A stretch of DNA of 64,000 nt from Streptomyces sp. NBC_00568 (GCF_026341855.1 NZ_JAPENW010000001.1:3835001-3899000); one strand, 5' to 3'. Counted from the first letter of the stretch, positions 46,916 through 55,428 are shown. Numbers and translations: made by a program. The notes: generated from the sequence alone by a model not told the origin.

Positions 46916-48135
46916 CTTTCCACAGCATGTGGGCGGAGCTGCTGCCGATCGGCCGCAGCTCCGCCTCCGGCGGCTACCGCCGGTTCGCCTGGAGCGGCGC
47001 CGACACCGAGTGCCGCGCCTGGTTCCGGCAGCAGGCCGAGTCCCGCGGGCTCACCTACGAGCTCGACCGCAACGGCAACCAGTGGGCCTGGCTCGGCGAC
47101 CCCGCCGCCGGGGACGCCGTGGTCACCGGATCGCACCTGGACTCCGTGCCCGACGGCGGCGCCTTCGACGGCCCCCTCGGCGTCGTCTCCTCCTTCGCCG
47201 CGCTCGACGAACTCCGCGCCCGTGGCCTGCGGTTCACCAAGCCCCTCGCCATCGTCAACTTCGGGGACGAGGAGGGAGCCCGGTTCGGGCTGGCCTGCGT
47301 CGGCTCCCGGCTGGCCGCCGGGCAGCTCACCGTCGAGCAGGCGCACCGGCTGACCGACGCCGACGGCATCACCCTGCCGCAGGCCATGGAGCGCGCCGGG
47401 TACGACCCCGGCACCATCGGCCCCGACCCCGAGCGGCTCGGCCGGATCGGCGCCTTCGTCGAACTGCACGTCGAGCAGGGCCGCGCCCTCGACATCGGCG
47501 GCGACCAGGTCGGCATCGCCAGCGCCATCTGGCCGCACGGCCGCTGGCGCTTCGACTTCCGGGGCGAGGCCAACCACGCGGGCACGACCCGGCTCGTGGA
47601 CCGTCACGACCCGATGCTGCCGTACGCCGAGACCGTCCTCGCCGCCCGCCGCGAGGCCCGGCTCGCGGGCGCCGTCGCCACCTTCGGCAAGATCGCGGTC
47701 GAGCCGAACGGCGTGAACGCCATCCCCTCCCTCGTCCGCGGCTGGCTCGACTCCCGCGCCGCCGACCAGGCGACCCTCGACACGGTCGTCACCGGCGTCG
47801 AGAAGGCGGCCCGCGAGTACGCGGACGCCCAGGGCGTCGAACTCGACGTGATCCGCGAGTCGTTCACCCCCGTCGTCGAGTTCGAGCACGCCCTGCGCGA
47901 CGAACTCGCCCGCATCCTGGGCAAGGAACGGGACGCCGTGCTGAGCGTCCCCGTTCTCGGGACGGGCGCCGGACACGACGCCGGAATCCTCTCCGGCACC
48001 GTCCCGACCGCCATGCTGTTCGTACGCAACCCCACGGGTGTCTCGCACTCCCCGGCCGAGTTCGCCGCCGAGGACGACTGCGTGGCCGGGGTGACCGCAC
48101 TCGCCGACGTACTCGAAGGGCTGGCCTGCAGGTGA
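46912..48135 (+). CDS. M20-family amidohydrolase (allantoate amidohydrolase-like), probable N-formylglutamate deformylase
   Basis: A 407-residue metallo-amidase of the M20C/AllC-type. Two-metal site: VVTGSHLDSVPDGGAFDGPLGV (His and Asp), NFGDEEGARFG (Glu-Glu) and ELHVEQG; lid domain with FRGEANHAGTT, and a closing GTGAGHDAGIL. Such enzymes remove carbamoyl or formyl groups from amino acids. It sits between hutU and hutF with four-base overlaps on both sides. Streptomyces breaks formiminoglutamate down by deimination to N-formylglutamate, so this enzyme probably does the deformylation usually done by HutG, which is missing here. Allantoate hydrolase is the database-style alternative. Confidence 0.85.
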   Translation: MTFHSMWAELLPIGRSSASGGYRRFAWSGADTECRAWFRQQAESRGLTYELDRNGNQWAWLGDPAAGDAVVTGSHLDSVPDGGAFDGPLGVVSSFAALDELRARGLRFTKPLAIVNFGDEEGARFGLACVGSRLAAGQLTVEQAHRLTDADGITLPQAMERAGYDPGTIGPDPERLGRIGAFVELHVEQGRALDIGGDQVGIASAIWPHGRWRFDFRGEANHAGTTRLVDRHDPMLPYAETVLAARREARLAGAVATFGKIAVEPNGVNAIPSLVRGWLDSRAADQATLDTVVTGVEKAAREYADAQGVELDVIRESFTPVVEFEHALRDELARILGKERDAVLSVPVLGTGAGHDAGILSGTVPTAMLFVRNPTGVSHSPAEFAAEDDCVAGVTALADVLEGLACR

Positions 48136-49490
48136 CGCAGACGTACTGGCTGGAACACGCCTGGCTCGACACCCATGTCGAGCCGGGCGTCGCCGTGACC
48201 GTGTCGACCGGCGGCTCCGGAGCCGGGACGGACGGCCGCGTCACCGATGTCCGCACGGGCGTCGACACCCCGCCGCCGGGCGCCGAGATCCTCCGCGGAC
48301 TCACCCTCCCGGGCCTCGCCAACGCCCACTCGCACGCCTTCCACCGCGCCCTGCGCGGCACCGTCCAGGTCGGCTCCGGCACCTTCTGGACCTGGCGCGA
48401 GATCATGTATTCCTTCGCCGACCGGCTGACCCCGGAGACCTACCACGCGCTCGCCCGCGCGGTGTACGCGGAGATGGCGCTCGCCGGAGTCACCGCCGTC
48501 GGCGAGTTCCACTACGTGCACCACGCCCACGACGGCACCCCGTACGCCGACCCCAACGCCATGGGCGAGGCACTCATCGCCGCCGCCGCCGAGGCCGGCA
48601 TCCGCATCACCCTGCTCGACACGGCCTACCTCTCCGCCGGCTTCGGGCAGCCGCCCAACCCGCACCAGCGGCGCTTCTCCGACGGCACCGCCGACGCCTG
48701 GGCGGAACGCTCTTCACTTCTCAAGGACCGGGATCACGCACGGATCGGCGCGGCGATCCACTCCGTACGGGCCGTGCCCGCCGGACAGCTCGCCACCGTG
48801 GCACGCTGGGCCGAGGAGCGGCGCGCCCCGCTCCATGTGCACCTGTCCGAGCAGACGGCGGAGAACGAGGCCTGTCAGGCCACCCACGGCCGCACGCCCA
48901 CCCGCCTGCTCGCCGACCACGGCGTCCTCGGACCGCGCACCACCGGCGTCCACAACACGCACCTCACCGACGAGGACATCGCCCTGATCGGCGGCTCCGG
49001 CACCGGCACCTGCATGTGCCCGACCACCGAACGCGACCTCGCCGACGGCATCGGCCCCGCCGTCGCCCTTCAGCGCGCGGGCTCATCCCTCTCGCTCGGC
49101 TCCGACAGCCACGCCGTCATCGACCTGCTCGAAGAGGCCCGCGCGATGGAGCTGAACGAGCGGCTGCGCACCCGCACCCGCGGTCACTGGACGGCCGCCT
49201 CCCTGCTGCGCGCCGCCTCCGCCGACGGTCACGCGGCCCTCGGCTGGGACGACGCGGGCAGCATCGAGACGGGCGCGCTCGCCGACTTCACGACGATCGC
49301 CCTCGACTCGGTCAGAACAGCGGGACCGGTGCCACGCCTCGGCGCCGAGACGGCCGTATTCGCGGCCACGGCCGCCGATGTCCGGCACACGGTCGTGGCG
49401 GGCCGGCATGTCGTACGCGACGGCGCGCACACCCTCGTACCGAATGTGCCGGCAGCTCTCGCGGACGCCGTCGAGGCCCTGCGCGCCTGA
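48132..49490 (+). CDS. hutF: Formimidoylglutamate deiminase
   Basis: A 452-residue amidohydrolase-superfamily enzyme. The metal site has LPGLANAHSHAFHRALRG, later HVHLSEQTAENEACQ with one His and GVHNTHLTDEDI, and Asp in LSLGSDSHAVIDLLEEARAMELNERL. It releases ammonia from N-formimino-glutamate to give N-formylglutamate. The segment FHRALRGTVQ and TFWTWREIMY are typical of HutF and not of guanine or cytosine deaminases. GTG at 48132 overlaps the stop of the upstream amidohydrolase by four bases, so translation is coupled. The next gene, hutI, supplies its substrate. Confidence 0.93.
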   Translation: MTQTYWLEHAWLDTHVEPGVAVTVSTGGSGAGTDGRVTDVRTGVDTPPPGAEILRGLTLPGLANAHSHAFHRALRGTVQVGSGTFWTWREIMYSFADRLTPETYHALARAVYAEMALAGVTAVGEFHYVHHAHDGTPYADPNAMGEALIAAAAEAGIRITLLDTAYLSAGFGQPPNPHQRRFSDGTADAWAERSSLLKDRDHARIGAAIHSVRAVPAGQLATVARWAEERRAPLHVHLSEQTAENEACQATHGRTPTRLLADHGVLGPRTTGVHNTHLTDEDIALIGGSGTGTCMCPTTERDLADGIGPAVALQRAGSSLSLGSDSHAVIDLLEEARAMELNERLRTRTRGHWTAASLLRAASADGHAALGWDDAGSIETGALADFTTIALDSVRTAGPVPRLGAETAVFAATAADVRHTVVAGRHVVRDGAHTLVPNVPAALADAVEALRA

Positions 49491-49561
49491 CAACCGCACG
49501 CGGGTGAGGCCCCGCGCGCCCGACGCCCCCCACCAGCAGTCCCGCCACCCCTGAGGACGCC

Positions 49562-50737
49562 ATGAGCAGCACGACCGTCATCACCAACATCGCCAGTCTG
49601 GTCACCAACGATCCCTCCCTCGGCGACGGCTCTCCCCTCGGCCTGATCCAGGACGCGGCCCTCGTCATCGACGGCGACCGCGTCGCGTGGACCGGTGAAT
49701 CAAGCAAAGCACCCGCCACTGACAACCGGGTCGACGCCGGTGGCCGCGCGGTGATCCCGGGCTTCGTCGACTCCCACTCGCACCTGGTGTTCGCCGGTGA
49801 CCGCACCCAGGAGTTCAACGCCCGGATGTCCGGCCGCGCGTACAGCGCGGGCGGTATCCGCACCACCGTCGCCGCCACCCGCGCCGCCTCCGACGAGGAG
49901 CTGGAGCGCAACCTCACGCGCTACCTCCGCGAGGCGCTCCGCCAGGGCACCACGACCTTCGAGACCAAGTCGGGCTACGGCCTGACCGTCGAGGACGAGG
50001 CCCGCGCGCTGCGCATCGCCGCGTCGCACACCGACGAGGTCACCTACCTCGGCGCGCACATCGTCTCGCCCGACTACGCCGACGACCCGGCCGGCTATGT
50101 CGCCCTGGTGACCGGCGAGATGCTCGACGCCTGTGCCCCGTACGCCCGTTGGGTGGACGTCTTCTGCGAGAAGGGCGCCTTCGACGGCGACCAGGCACGG
50201 GCGATCCTCACGGCGGGCAAGGCGAAGGGCCTGCACCCGCGCGTGCACGCCAACCAGCTCTCCTACGGCCCCGGAGTCCAGCTCGCCGTCGAGCTGGACG
50301 CGGCGAGCGCCGACCACTGCACACACCTGACGGACGCGGACGTCGACGCCCTCGCGAGCGGCGACACCGTGGCGACCCTGCTCCCCGGCGCCGAGTTCTC
50401 CACCCGCGCCGAGTGGCCGAACGCCCGCAGGCTGATCGACGCGGGAGTCACGGTCGCGCTGTCCACCGACTGCAACCCCGGCTCGTCCTTCACCTCGTCC
50501 GTGCCCTTCTGCGTCGCGCTCGCCGTACGGGACATGCGGATGACCCCGGACGAGGCCGTGTGGTCGGCGACGGCGGGCGGCGCGAAGGCGCTGCGCCGGG
50601 ACGACGTCGGCCGGCTCGCGCCGGGCGCGTACGCGGACCTGGCCCTGCTGGACGCCCCGAGCCACGTCCACCTCGCCTACCGTCCGGGCGTCCCGCTGGT
50701 CACCGGCGTCTGGCGGCGCGGCGTCCGCGAGGTCTGA
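49562..50737 (+). CDS. hutI: Imidazolonepropionase
   Basis: A 391-residue amidohydrolase opening the imidazolone ring of imidazolonepropionate to formiminoglutamate. VIPGFVDSHSHLVFAGDRTQEF carries the HxH metal ligands and substrate Arg; FETKSGYGLTVEDEARALRIA and LGAHIVSPDYADDP follow; LHPRVHANQLSYGPGVQLAVELDAASADHCTHL and LSTDCNPGSSFTSS complete the site. GAGGAC lies before the ATG. A 71-bp gap separates it from hutF. It completes the chain hutU - hutI - hutF - amidohydrolase from urocanate to glutamate and formate. Confidence 0.96.
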   Translation: MSSTTVITNIASLVTNDPSLGDGSPLGLIQDAALVIDGDRVAWTGESSKAPATDNRVDAGGRAVIPGFVDSHSHLVFAGDRTQEFNARMSGRAYSAGGIRTTVAATRAASDEELERNLTRYLREALRQGTTTFETKSGYGLTVEDEARALRIAASHTDEVTYLGAHIVSPDYADDPAGYVALVTGEMLDACAPYARWVDVFCEKGAFDGDQARAILTAGKAKGLHPRVHANQLSYGPGVQLAVELDAASADHCTHLTDADVDALASGDTVATLLPGAEFSTRAEWPNARRLIDAGVTVALSTDCNPGSSFTSSVPFCVALAVRDMRMTPDEAVWSATAGGAKALRRDDVGRLAPGAYADLALLDAPSHVHLAYRPGVPLVTGVWRRGVREV

Positions 50738-50752
50738 GGGGCGAAGCCCCGG

Positions 50753-50802
50753 GCGTCGGGAGACCGGCGTCAGGAGACCGGCGTCGGGAGCCGGAGGGTC
50801 GG
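50753..50802. repeat. 14-bp tandem repeat after hutI
   Basis: CGTCGGGAGACCGG, CGTCAGGAGACCGG and a third altered copy follow the hutI stop within 50 bases. The rest of 50738-50878 has low-complexity G-rich sequence and no clear terminator hairpin. Confidence 0.65.
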
Positions 50803-50878
50803 GAGACCGGGCGCCGGAGGTCTGAGGGGCGCGGTTCGAGGGGGCGCGGTCCGAGGGCGGAGGGGCGAGGGGTGTTCG

Positions 50879-52456
50879 TCAGGCGGCGCCCGCGCGCCAT
50901 CGCTGTCCCGTGCCGCCGTTCAGCGGCACCAGCGACAGCCCGCCGTCGCCGTCCGGCGTGACCGCTGTCTCGATGGCCACGGCCGGGCGGATGACGCCGT
51001 CGCCGTCGACGGTGAACCGCAGGTTGTCGCCGTGGTCGCCGTCGAGCGAGGAGCACGCCCAGATGCCCACGCCCTTGTCGACGGAGCCGCGGCTGTCCAG
51101 GCAGAAGTCGTCGTCGGCGGCCGACCGGAGCGCACGGAGGCCGGTGTCGACGCGCCAGCGCTGGGTGGAGGAGGAGGTGCAGGGCGCCGTGACGACGTCC
51201 GTGCCCTTCTCGAGGTCACCGTCGCGGATGTCCAGGCACAGGCCCGAGGCGACGTTCACCACCTGGGCGTAGCCGCTGCCCGGAGGCCGGAACGTGACGG
51301 TCGGGGTCGGCTTCGGGCTCGAAGGCTTCGGCGGCTTCGGCGACTTCGAACGGTGGGTCGGGGAGGGTGACGCGGAGGTCGCCGAGGGCGAGGGCGCGGC
51401 GGCCGACGGGGTGACCGGCACCGTCGCCGTCACCGTCACCGGGGGCCGGCCGGACGGTGTGGAGACCGAGCCCGCCGTGTCCGTGGAGGGCGTGCCGGTC
51501 GTGGAGAGCAGGAAGAACAGGACCGGTGCCAGGGCCACGCCGAGCGCCGCGGCCGAGGTCAGGACGAACCGTCGGGACGGCGGCCAGGGCAGTCCCGACG
51601 CCCTGTGCCCGGCGGGGGGCAGGGGCGGGACGGGCCGCGTCCCGGACACGTCGTCCGCGGCGTACGCCGTACCGGCCCAGGGCAGCAGGCCCTCGGCCAG
51701 GGCGGAGCGGGGGTGGTCGCGCAGGGCGGTCAGTTCCTCGTACGCGGTCGAGCAGTGCCCGCAGTGCGCCATATGGGCGTGCAGGTCCTTGCTGGAGCGG
51801 GGGTTGTCGGGCCGCACCGACTCCTCGATCAGCCGGCGGAAGTCTCCGCAGCGCGGATCGTCGGAGGCGGCCAGCCGGGACTTCAGGCAGGCCTGGCCCA
51901 GCGACTGGAGCGCCTGGTCCGTGCCGTAGGTGATGTCGCCGGGGGCGAGACCGAGCAGGACCGCCGTGCGTTCCGCGGGCTCGCGCTCGACGATCGCGTA
52001 CCAGATGAGGCCCTGGGCCCGGGACGGGAGGGACTGGAAGGCGGGGAGCAGGGACGGGACGGGACCGTCGGGGCCCGCCGTGCTGAGGACGAGGAGCAGG
52101 CCGGGGTCCAGCCCCGCGGCCCGCTGGTCCCGGGCCCACGAGGCGGCCACCCGCCCGGCCAGCAGCAGGAGTTGGTGCCGCCAGGGGACGTTCGGGTCGA
52201 TGCCGCGCGCCGTCTCGCGGGCCGCGAGGGTGAAGGTCTGCGCCGCGAGCTGTCCGGCTCCGGACTCACCGGTGGTGCACAGCCGCGCGTAGGCGAGGAC
52301 CGAGGCGCGGTGGCGTCCGCGGAGCTCCTGGAGGGCGGCGTAAGCGGTCGAGGTGCCGCCCCGCAGCAGCTCGGTCAGCCGGGTGTCGGACGCGTCCGCG
52401 GGCAGTCCGTTGCCCTCGGCCGCGTCGTTTCTGTCGGCCGGGTCGCCCTGCGCCAT
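50879..52456 (-). CDS. Sigma-like / zinc anti-sigma / ricin-B lectin fusion membrane protein
   Basis: A 525-residue protein. Residues about 25-195 resemble ECF sigma regions 2 and 4 (TRLTELLRGGTSTAYAALQEL, HRASVLAYARLC, then LPAFQSLPSRAQGLIWYAIVEREP and a helix-turn-helix-like ending). Residues 224-235 (DLHAHMAHCGHC) give the H-x3-C-x2-C motif of zinc anti-sigma domains, with a candidate fourth ligand Cys203. One transmembrane helix is at about 299-317. An extracellular Pro/Ser/Lys linker follows, then a ricin-B (Q-W) lectin domain at about 385-525 (GLCLDIRDGD, QRWRVDTG, LRSAADDDFCLDSRGSV, QRWRAGAA). GGAGG precedes the ATG. It may sense wall or sugar ligands outside and control transcription inside. 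Confidence 0.75.
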   Translation of the reverse strand: MAQGDPADRNDAAEGNGLPADASDTRLTELLRGGTSTAYAALQELRGRHRASVLAYARLCTTGESGAGQLAAQTFTLAARETARGIDPNVPWRHQLLLLAGRVAASWARDQRAAGLDPGLLLVLSTAGPDGPVPSLLPAFQSLPSRAQGLIWYAIVEREPAERTAVLLGLAPGDITYGTDQALQSLGQACLKSRLAASDDPRCGDFRRLIEESVRPDNPRSSKDLHAHMAHCGHCSTAYEELTALRDHPRSALAEGLLPWAGTAYAADDVSGTRPVPPLPPAGHRASGLPWPPSRRFVLTSAAALGVALAPVLFFLLSTTGTPSTDTAGSVSTPSGRPPVTVTATVPVTPSAAAPSPSATSASPSPTHRSKSPKPPKPSSPKPTPTVTFRPPGSGYAQVVNVASGLCLDIRDGDLEKGTDVVTAPCTSSSTQRWRVDTGLRALRSAADDDFCLDSRGSVDKGVGIWACSSLDGDHGDNLRFTVDGDGVIRPAVAIETAVTPDGDGGLSLVPLNGGTGQRWRAGAA

Positions 52457-52637
52457 GTTCGTCCGCCTCCTTGCACGTGGTGCTCCACTCGCCCCGTCCT
52501 GACGTACCAGCCAGTTTGGGGTGCCCATAGTGGCGGGGATGGCCCTCCGGGGAAAGAGTTGAAGAGTGGAATTTCGCGGACCGGCGCCGAACTGTTCCGT
52601 CCGGTGCCGAAGTTCCTGAGCGGCACCGGACTTCCTG

Positions 52638-52735
52638 CGTGGTGCGGAAGTCATCCGCGCGGCGCGGAAAGTCATCTGTGCGGTGCGGAAGTTCCCCGGG
52701 GACGGCGCGGAAGTTCTCCGGAGACGGCGCGGGCG
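52638..52735. repeat. About 21-bp tandem repeats with GCGGAA(G)TTC boxes upstream of the fusion gene
   Basis: GTGCGGAAGTCATCCGCGCG, GCGCGGAAAGTCATCTGTGC, GTGCGGAAGTTCCCCGGGGA and GCGCGGAAGTTCTCCGGAGA follow one another. On the other strand each gives (G)GAACTTCCGC or GACTTCCGC. They occupy the promoter side of the leftward fusion gene, 180-280 bp from its start. Confidence 0.75.
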
Positions 52736-52765
52736 GCCGGAGGGAGACCGGGGCGGCCGGAAGAC

Positions 52766-52800
52766 GGAGCGGCCCGGCGCCGTCGGCGCCGGACCGCTCC
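52766..52800 (-). terminator. Terminator of the sigma factor gene
   Basis: GGAGCGG-C-CCGGCGCC (52766-52781) pairs with GGCGCCGG-A-CCGCTCC (52785-52800), 15 pairs with one mismatch, around a GTC loop. It lies 32 bp after the sigma factor stop. Confidence 0.75.
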
Positions 52801-52831
52801 GATGCGCGGCCTCACGGGCCGCGAAGCCCTG

Positions 52832-53740
52832 TCACTCCTCGACGGTCAGGCCTTTCCGGAGTCGCACGAGGGTGCGCGACAGCAGCCGGGAGACATGCAT
52901 CTGGGAGATGCCGAGTTCGTCGCCGATCTCGGACTGGGTCATGTTCGCCACGAACCGCAGCGAGAGGATCTGCCGGTCGCGCTGCGGGAGTTCCGCGATC
53001 AGCGGCTTGAGGGACTCCACGAACTCGATGCCCTCGAGTCCGTTGTCCTCGTAGCCGATGCGGTCCGCGAGCGCGCCCTCGGAGTCGTCCTCCTCGGGCT
53101 GGGCGTCCAGCGAACTGGCCGTGTAGGCGTTCGACGCGGCCATGCCCTCGACGACCTCGTCGTTGCTGATGCCGAGGCGTTCCGCCAGCTCACCCACGGT
53201 GGGGGCACGGTCCAGCTTCTGGGCGAGCTCGTCGCCGGCCTTGGCCAGGTCGAGCCGGAGCTCCTGGAGCCTGCGGGGTACCCGCACCGACCAGGAGGTG
53301 TCGCGGAAGAAGCGCTTGATCTCGCCGATGATCGTCGGCATCGCGAAGGTGGGGAACTCGACGCCGCGGCTCAGCTCGAACCGGTCGATCGCCTTGATCA
53401 GGCCGATCGTGCCGACCTGGATGATGTCCTCCATCGGCTCGCTGCGGGAGCGGAAGCGGGAGGCGGCGAACTTCACCAGCGCGAGGTTGAGTTCGACGAG
53501 CGTGTTGCGGACGTAGGCGTAGTCGTGCGTGCCCTCTTCGAGGGACTCGAGCCGCGCGAAGAGCGTCTTGGACAGGGCGCGTGCGTCCACCGGCCCCACC
53601 TCGCCGTACGGGGGGATCTCCGGCAGTCCGGCGAGTCCGTCGACTTCGTCGGTTCCGGCGTCGTCGACGTGCTCCGGGCGTGCCAGAGAAGGTGTCGACG
53701 TCGCCGTCTGGGTCTGCGATGCGTCGAGCCGGGGTGACAT
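52832..53740 (-). CDS. RNA polymerase sigma factor, SigB/SigF/SigG (group 3) type
   Basis: A 302-residue sigma factor. Region 2: LVELNLALVKFAASRFRSRSEPMEDIIQVGTIGLIKAIDRFE with the core-binding and -10-binding helices; YSTFA-like VEFPTFAMPTIIGEIKRFFRDTSWSVRVPRRLQEL; region 3 LDLAKAGDELAQKLDRAPTVGELAERLG; region 4 LPQRDRQILSLRFVANMTQSEIGDELGISQMHVSRLLSRTL. This is the stress/development class controlled by partner switching. By position it corresponds to S. coelicolor sigI (SCO3068), as I recall. GGAGG stands five bases before the ATG at 53740. The STAS and ATPase genes across the divergent gap are its probable controllers. Confidence 0.93.
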   Translation of the reverse strand: MSPRLDASQTQTATSTPSLARPEHVDDAGTDEVDGLAGLPEIPPYGEVGPVDARALSKTLFARLESLEEGTHDYAYVRNTLVELNLALVKFAASRFRSRSEPMEDIIQVGTIGLIKAIDRFELSRGVEFPTFAMPTIIGEIKRFFRDTSWSVRVPRRLQELRLDLAKAGDELAQKLDRAPTVGELAERLGISNDEVVEGMAASNAYTASSLDAQPEEDDSEGALADRIGYEDNGLEGIEFVESLKPLIAELPQRDRQILSLRFVANMTQSEIGDELGISQMHVSRLLSRTLVRLRKGLTVEE

Positions 53741-53990
53741 GGTGTCCTCCATCGTTCTCGGCATATGGCCGCCGATGCCAATACGTGCACTGCGGTGTGC
53801 GGCGCCTCCAAAGCCGGCCGTGTCGGATAGGTGTCTCTACTAGCCCTACCCGCTTTCGTGAACCCGCCGCAAGTGCCTTCTGTGGCGAAATGTCCACTTC
53901 AGGGGGGTTGTTCGGGTGTCGGGTGACGTAGAGAAGGCGTAGTGTTCGAGTGCGTACATCGGTAGTAGCGACGCTCGGGAGAGAGACGGC
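53741..53990. promoter_or_regulatory. Divergent promoter region of the sigma and anti-anti-sigma genes
   Basis: On the minus strand GGGTAG (near 53847-53852) resembles the -10 of SigB-class promoters (GGGTAC/T), which would make the sigma gene autoregulated; the GTTT-like -35 is not clear. GTAGTGTTCGAGTGCGTACATCG on the plus side holds a possible -10 for the STAS gene. Confidence 0.35.
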
Positions 53991-54359
53991 ATGGACCGCG
54001 GGACGGTCGGCAGCGCACAGTCTGGCCGGCTTCTTGTCGAGGTGCGGGAAGAGGGCACAAGTGCCGTCGTGACCCCCGCGGGTGAGTTGGATCACCACAC
54101 GGCCGATTTGTTGCGTGAGCCACTCGAAGGGTGCCTCGAAAAGGGGTACGCGCGGCTCGTCGTCGACTGTTCGCGCCTGGAGTTCTGTGACTCCACCGGA
54201 CTCAATGTGCTGCTCGGTGCCCGGCTGAAGGCCGAGGCCGCGGGCGGCGGGGTCCATCTGGCCGCGATGCAGCCCGTGGTGGCCCGGGTCTTCGAGATCA
54301 CCGGGGCGGAGGCCGTCTTCACTGTCCACGACACGCTCGAGGCGGCCCTGGCCGACTGA
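53991..54359 (+). CDS. STAS-domain anti-sigma factor antagonist
   Basis: A 122-residue single STAS domain: GRLLVEVREEGTSAVVTPAGELDHHTADLLREPLEG, LVVDCSRLEFCDSTGLNVLLGARLKAEAAGG, MQPVVARVFEITGAEAVFTVHDTLEAAL. The phosphorylation serine is in CDSTGLN. In partner switching, the dephosphorylated form binds the RsbW-like kinase and frees the sigma factor. The next gene on the same strand is such a kinase; a SigB-type sigma factor is divergent. It opens with ATG after GGGAGAGAG. Confidence 0.92.
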   Translation: MDRGTVGSAQSGRLLVEVREEGTSAVVTPAGELDHHTADLLREPLEGCLEKGYARLVVDCSRLEFCDSTGLNVLLGARLKAEAAGGGVHLAAMQPVVARVFEITGAEAVFTVHDTLEAALAD

Positions 54360-54634
54360 TCCGGCGGGCCTTTGATCATGAAGCCGTTATGTCCCGGATG
54401 CCCCTGCGTGATCGACGCGTTACTCGCGTCACAGGTTCCGTGCCGAAAAAGTGGGTGTTCGGACGGTTCCGTCGGGCAGGAGACATCCTGGACGGGTCGG
54501 CGGCGCACGTGTCGGCTGCCGGCGCGGCGCAAGTCGTTGATCCACAAGCGGCGAAAGCCGTTGATCCATCCGTACTGAGTACTGCGTACTGAGTCTTGAA
54601 TCGTGAACCGGTGAATCGGTGAGGTGAAGCGCTG
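54360..54634. other. Spacer with short repeats between STAS and ATPase genes
   Basis: No gene is supported. It has direct repeats CGTTGATCCA (twice, near 54535 and 54559) and GTACTG (three times within 54570-54592), followed by GTGAA/GGTGAATCGGTGA-like repeats, and is richer in A/T than the flanks. This may be the control region of the ATPase gene. Confidence 0.45.
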
Positions 54635-55198
54635 ATGAGCACCACCCGGCCCTGCTCGCCGGGCGACCGCGGCCCGGAGTCGGGCGACGGCGGCGCTTCC
54701 GGGGTGTCCGCGGCAGGCGTGACACCCGTGGACGGCGGGGCGCCCGGCGACGCCGCCTCCCCGGACGGCGCGGCCCTCGCCCCCACCGGCCGTCAGGCCC
54801 GGAGACTGGACTTCGACGGCGAGAGCGGCGTCGTGCCGCTCGCCCGCGACTTCGCCCGCCAGGCCCTGTACGCGTGGGGCTGGCTGCCCGCCGCGAGCGC
54901 CGACCGGCGGGCGGCCGCCGAGGACGTCCTGCTGGTCGTCTCCGAGCTGGTCACCAACGCCTGTCTGCACGCCGAGGGCCCGGACGAACTCCGGATCTCC
55001 TGCGACAACAAGGTGCTGCGCATCGAGGTCTCCGACCGGGGCGCGGGCCAGCCCGCCCCGCGGACCCCGCACCGCGCCGGGCGCCCCGGCGGCCACGGCA
55101 TGTTCATCGTGCAGCGGCTCTGCCTGGACTGGGGCGTCGTGCGGACCCCCGGTGTCGCGGGCAAGACCGTATGGGCGGAGCTCGGCGCACCCGCCTAG
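54635..55198 (+). CDS. RsbW-like ATP-binding anti-sigma factor
   Basis: A 187-residue protein. The first 55 residues are Gly/Ala/Pro-rich and probably disordered. The HATPase domain from about 60: VVPLARDFARQALYAWGW, N box LLVVSELVTNACLHA, G1 box VSDRGAGQPAPR, G2-like RPGGHGMFIVQRLCLDWG. This is the anti-sigma kinase family that binds a SigB-type sigma factor and phosphorylates a STAS partner; both are encoded next door. The order fits the SigI/ArsI-type cluster of S. coelicolor, although only one STAS gene is seen here. A perfect hairpin terminator follows. Confidence 0.88.
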   Translation: MSTTRPCSPGDRGPESGDGGASGVSAAGVTPVDGGAPGDAASPDGAALAPTGRQARRLDFDGESGVVPLARDFARQALYAWGWLPAASADRRAAAEDVLLVVSELVTNACLHAEGPDELRISCDNKVLRIEVSDRGAGQPAPRTPHRAGRPGGHGMFIVQRLCLDWGVVRTPGVAGKTVWAELGAPA

Positions 55199-55365
55199 GG
55201 GTCGCCGTTCGGAACACCCTGGACCCTGGGTCCGGGTGGTCCGAACGAGGGCGCCTGCCCTCCCCTCCCGCTGTCCTCGCCGCCCCCGGCCGTCCTGCCG
55301 AAGCGCGCCGTCCGGGGCCCGCCTTCGGTTACCCGCGGTTCGAACCCTTCTTCGTACGTCACCCG

Positions 55366-55407
55366 GTGCGCGCCGGATCCCCACGGATCCGGCGCGCACT
55401 TTGTCTT
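55366..55407 (+). terminator. Intrinsic terminator
   Basis: GTGCGCGCCGGATCC (55366-55380), loop CCAC, GGATCCGGCGCGCAC (55385-55399), perfect 15 bp, followed by TTTGTCTTCC. It ends the ATPase transcript and separates it from the surface-protein operon. Confidence 0.88.
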
Positions 55408-55428
55408 CCCTCCACAAGTCCCCGGGCG

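Noticed and set aside
46878..48131. Frame open upstream of hutF as one giant protein
   Set aside because: The upstream part is the Arg-rich shadow of the M20 gene; hutF starts at the GTG overlapping its stop.
54372..54592. Two short frames between the STAS and ATPase genes
   Set aside because: No ribosome site, overlapping each other in different frames, and crossing short repeats.
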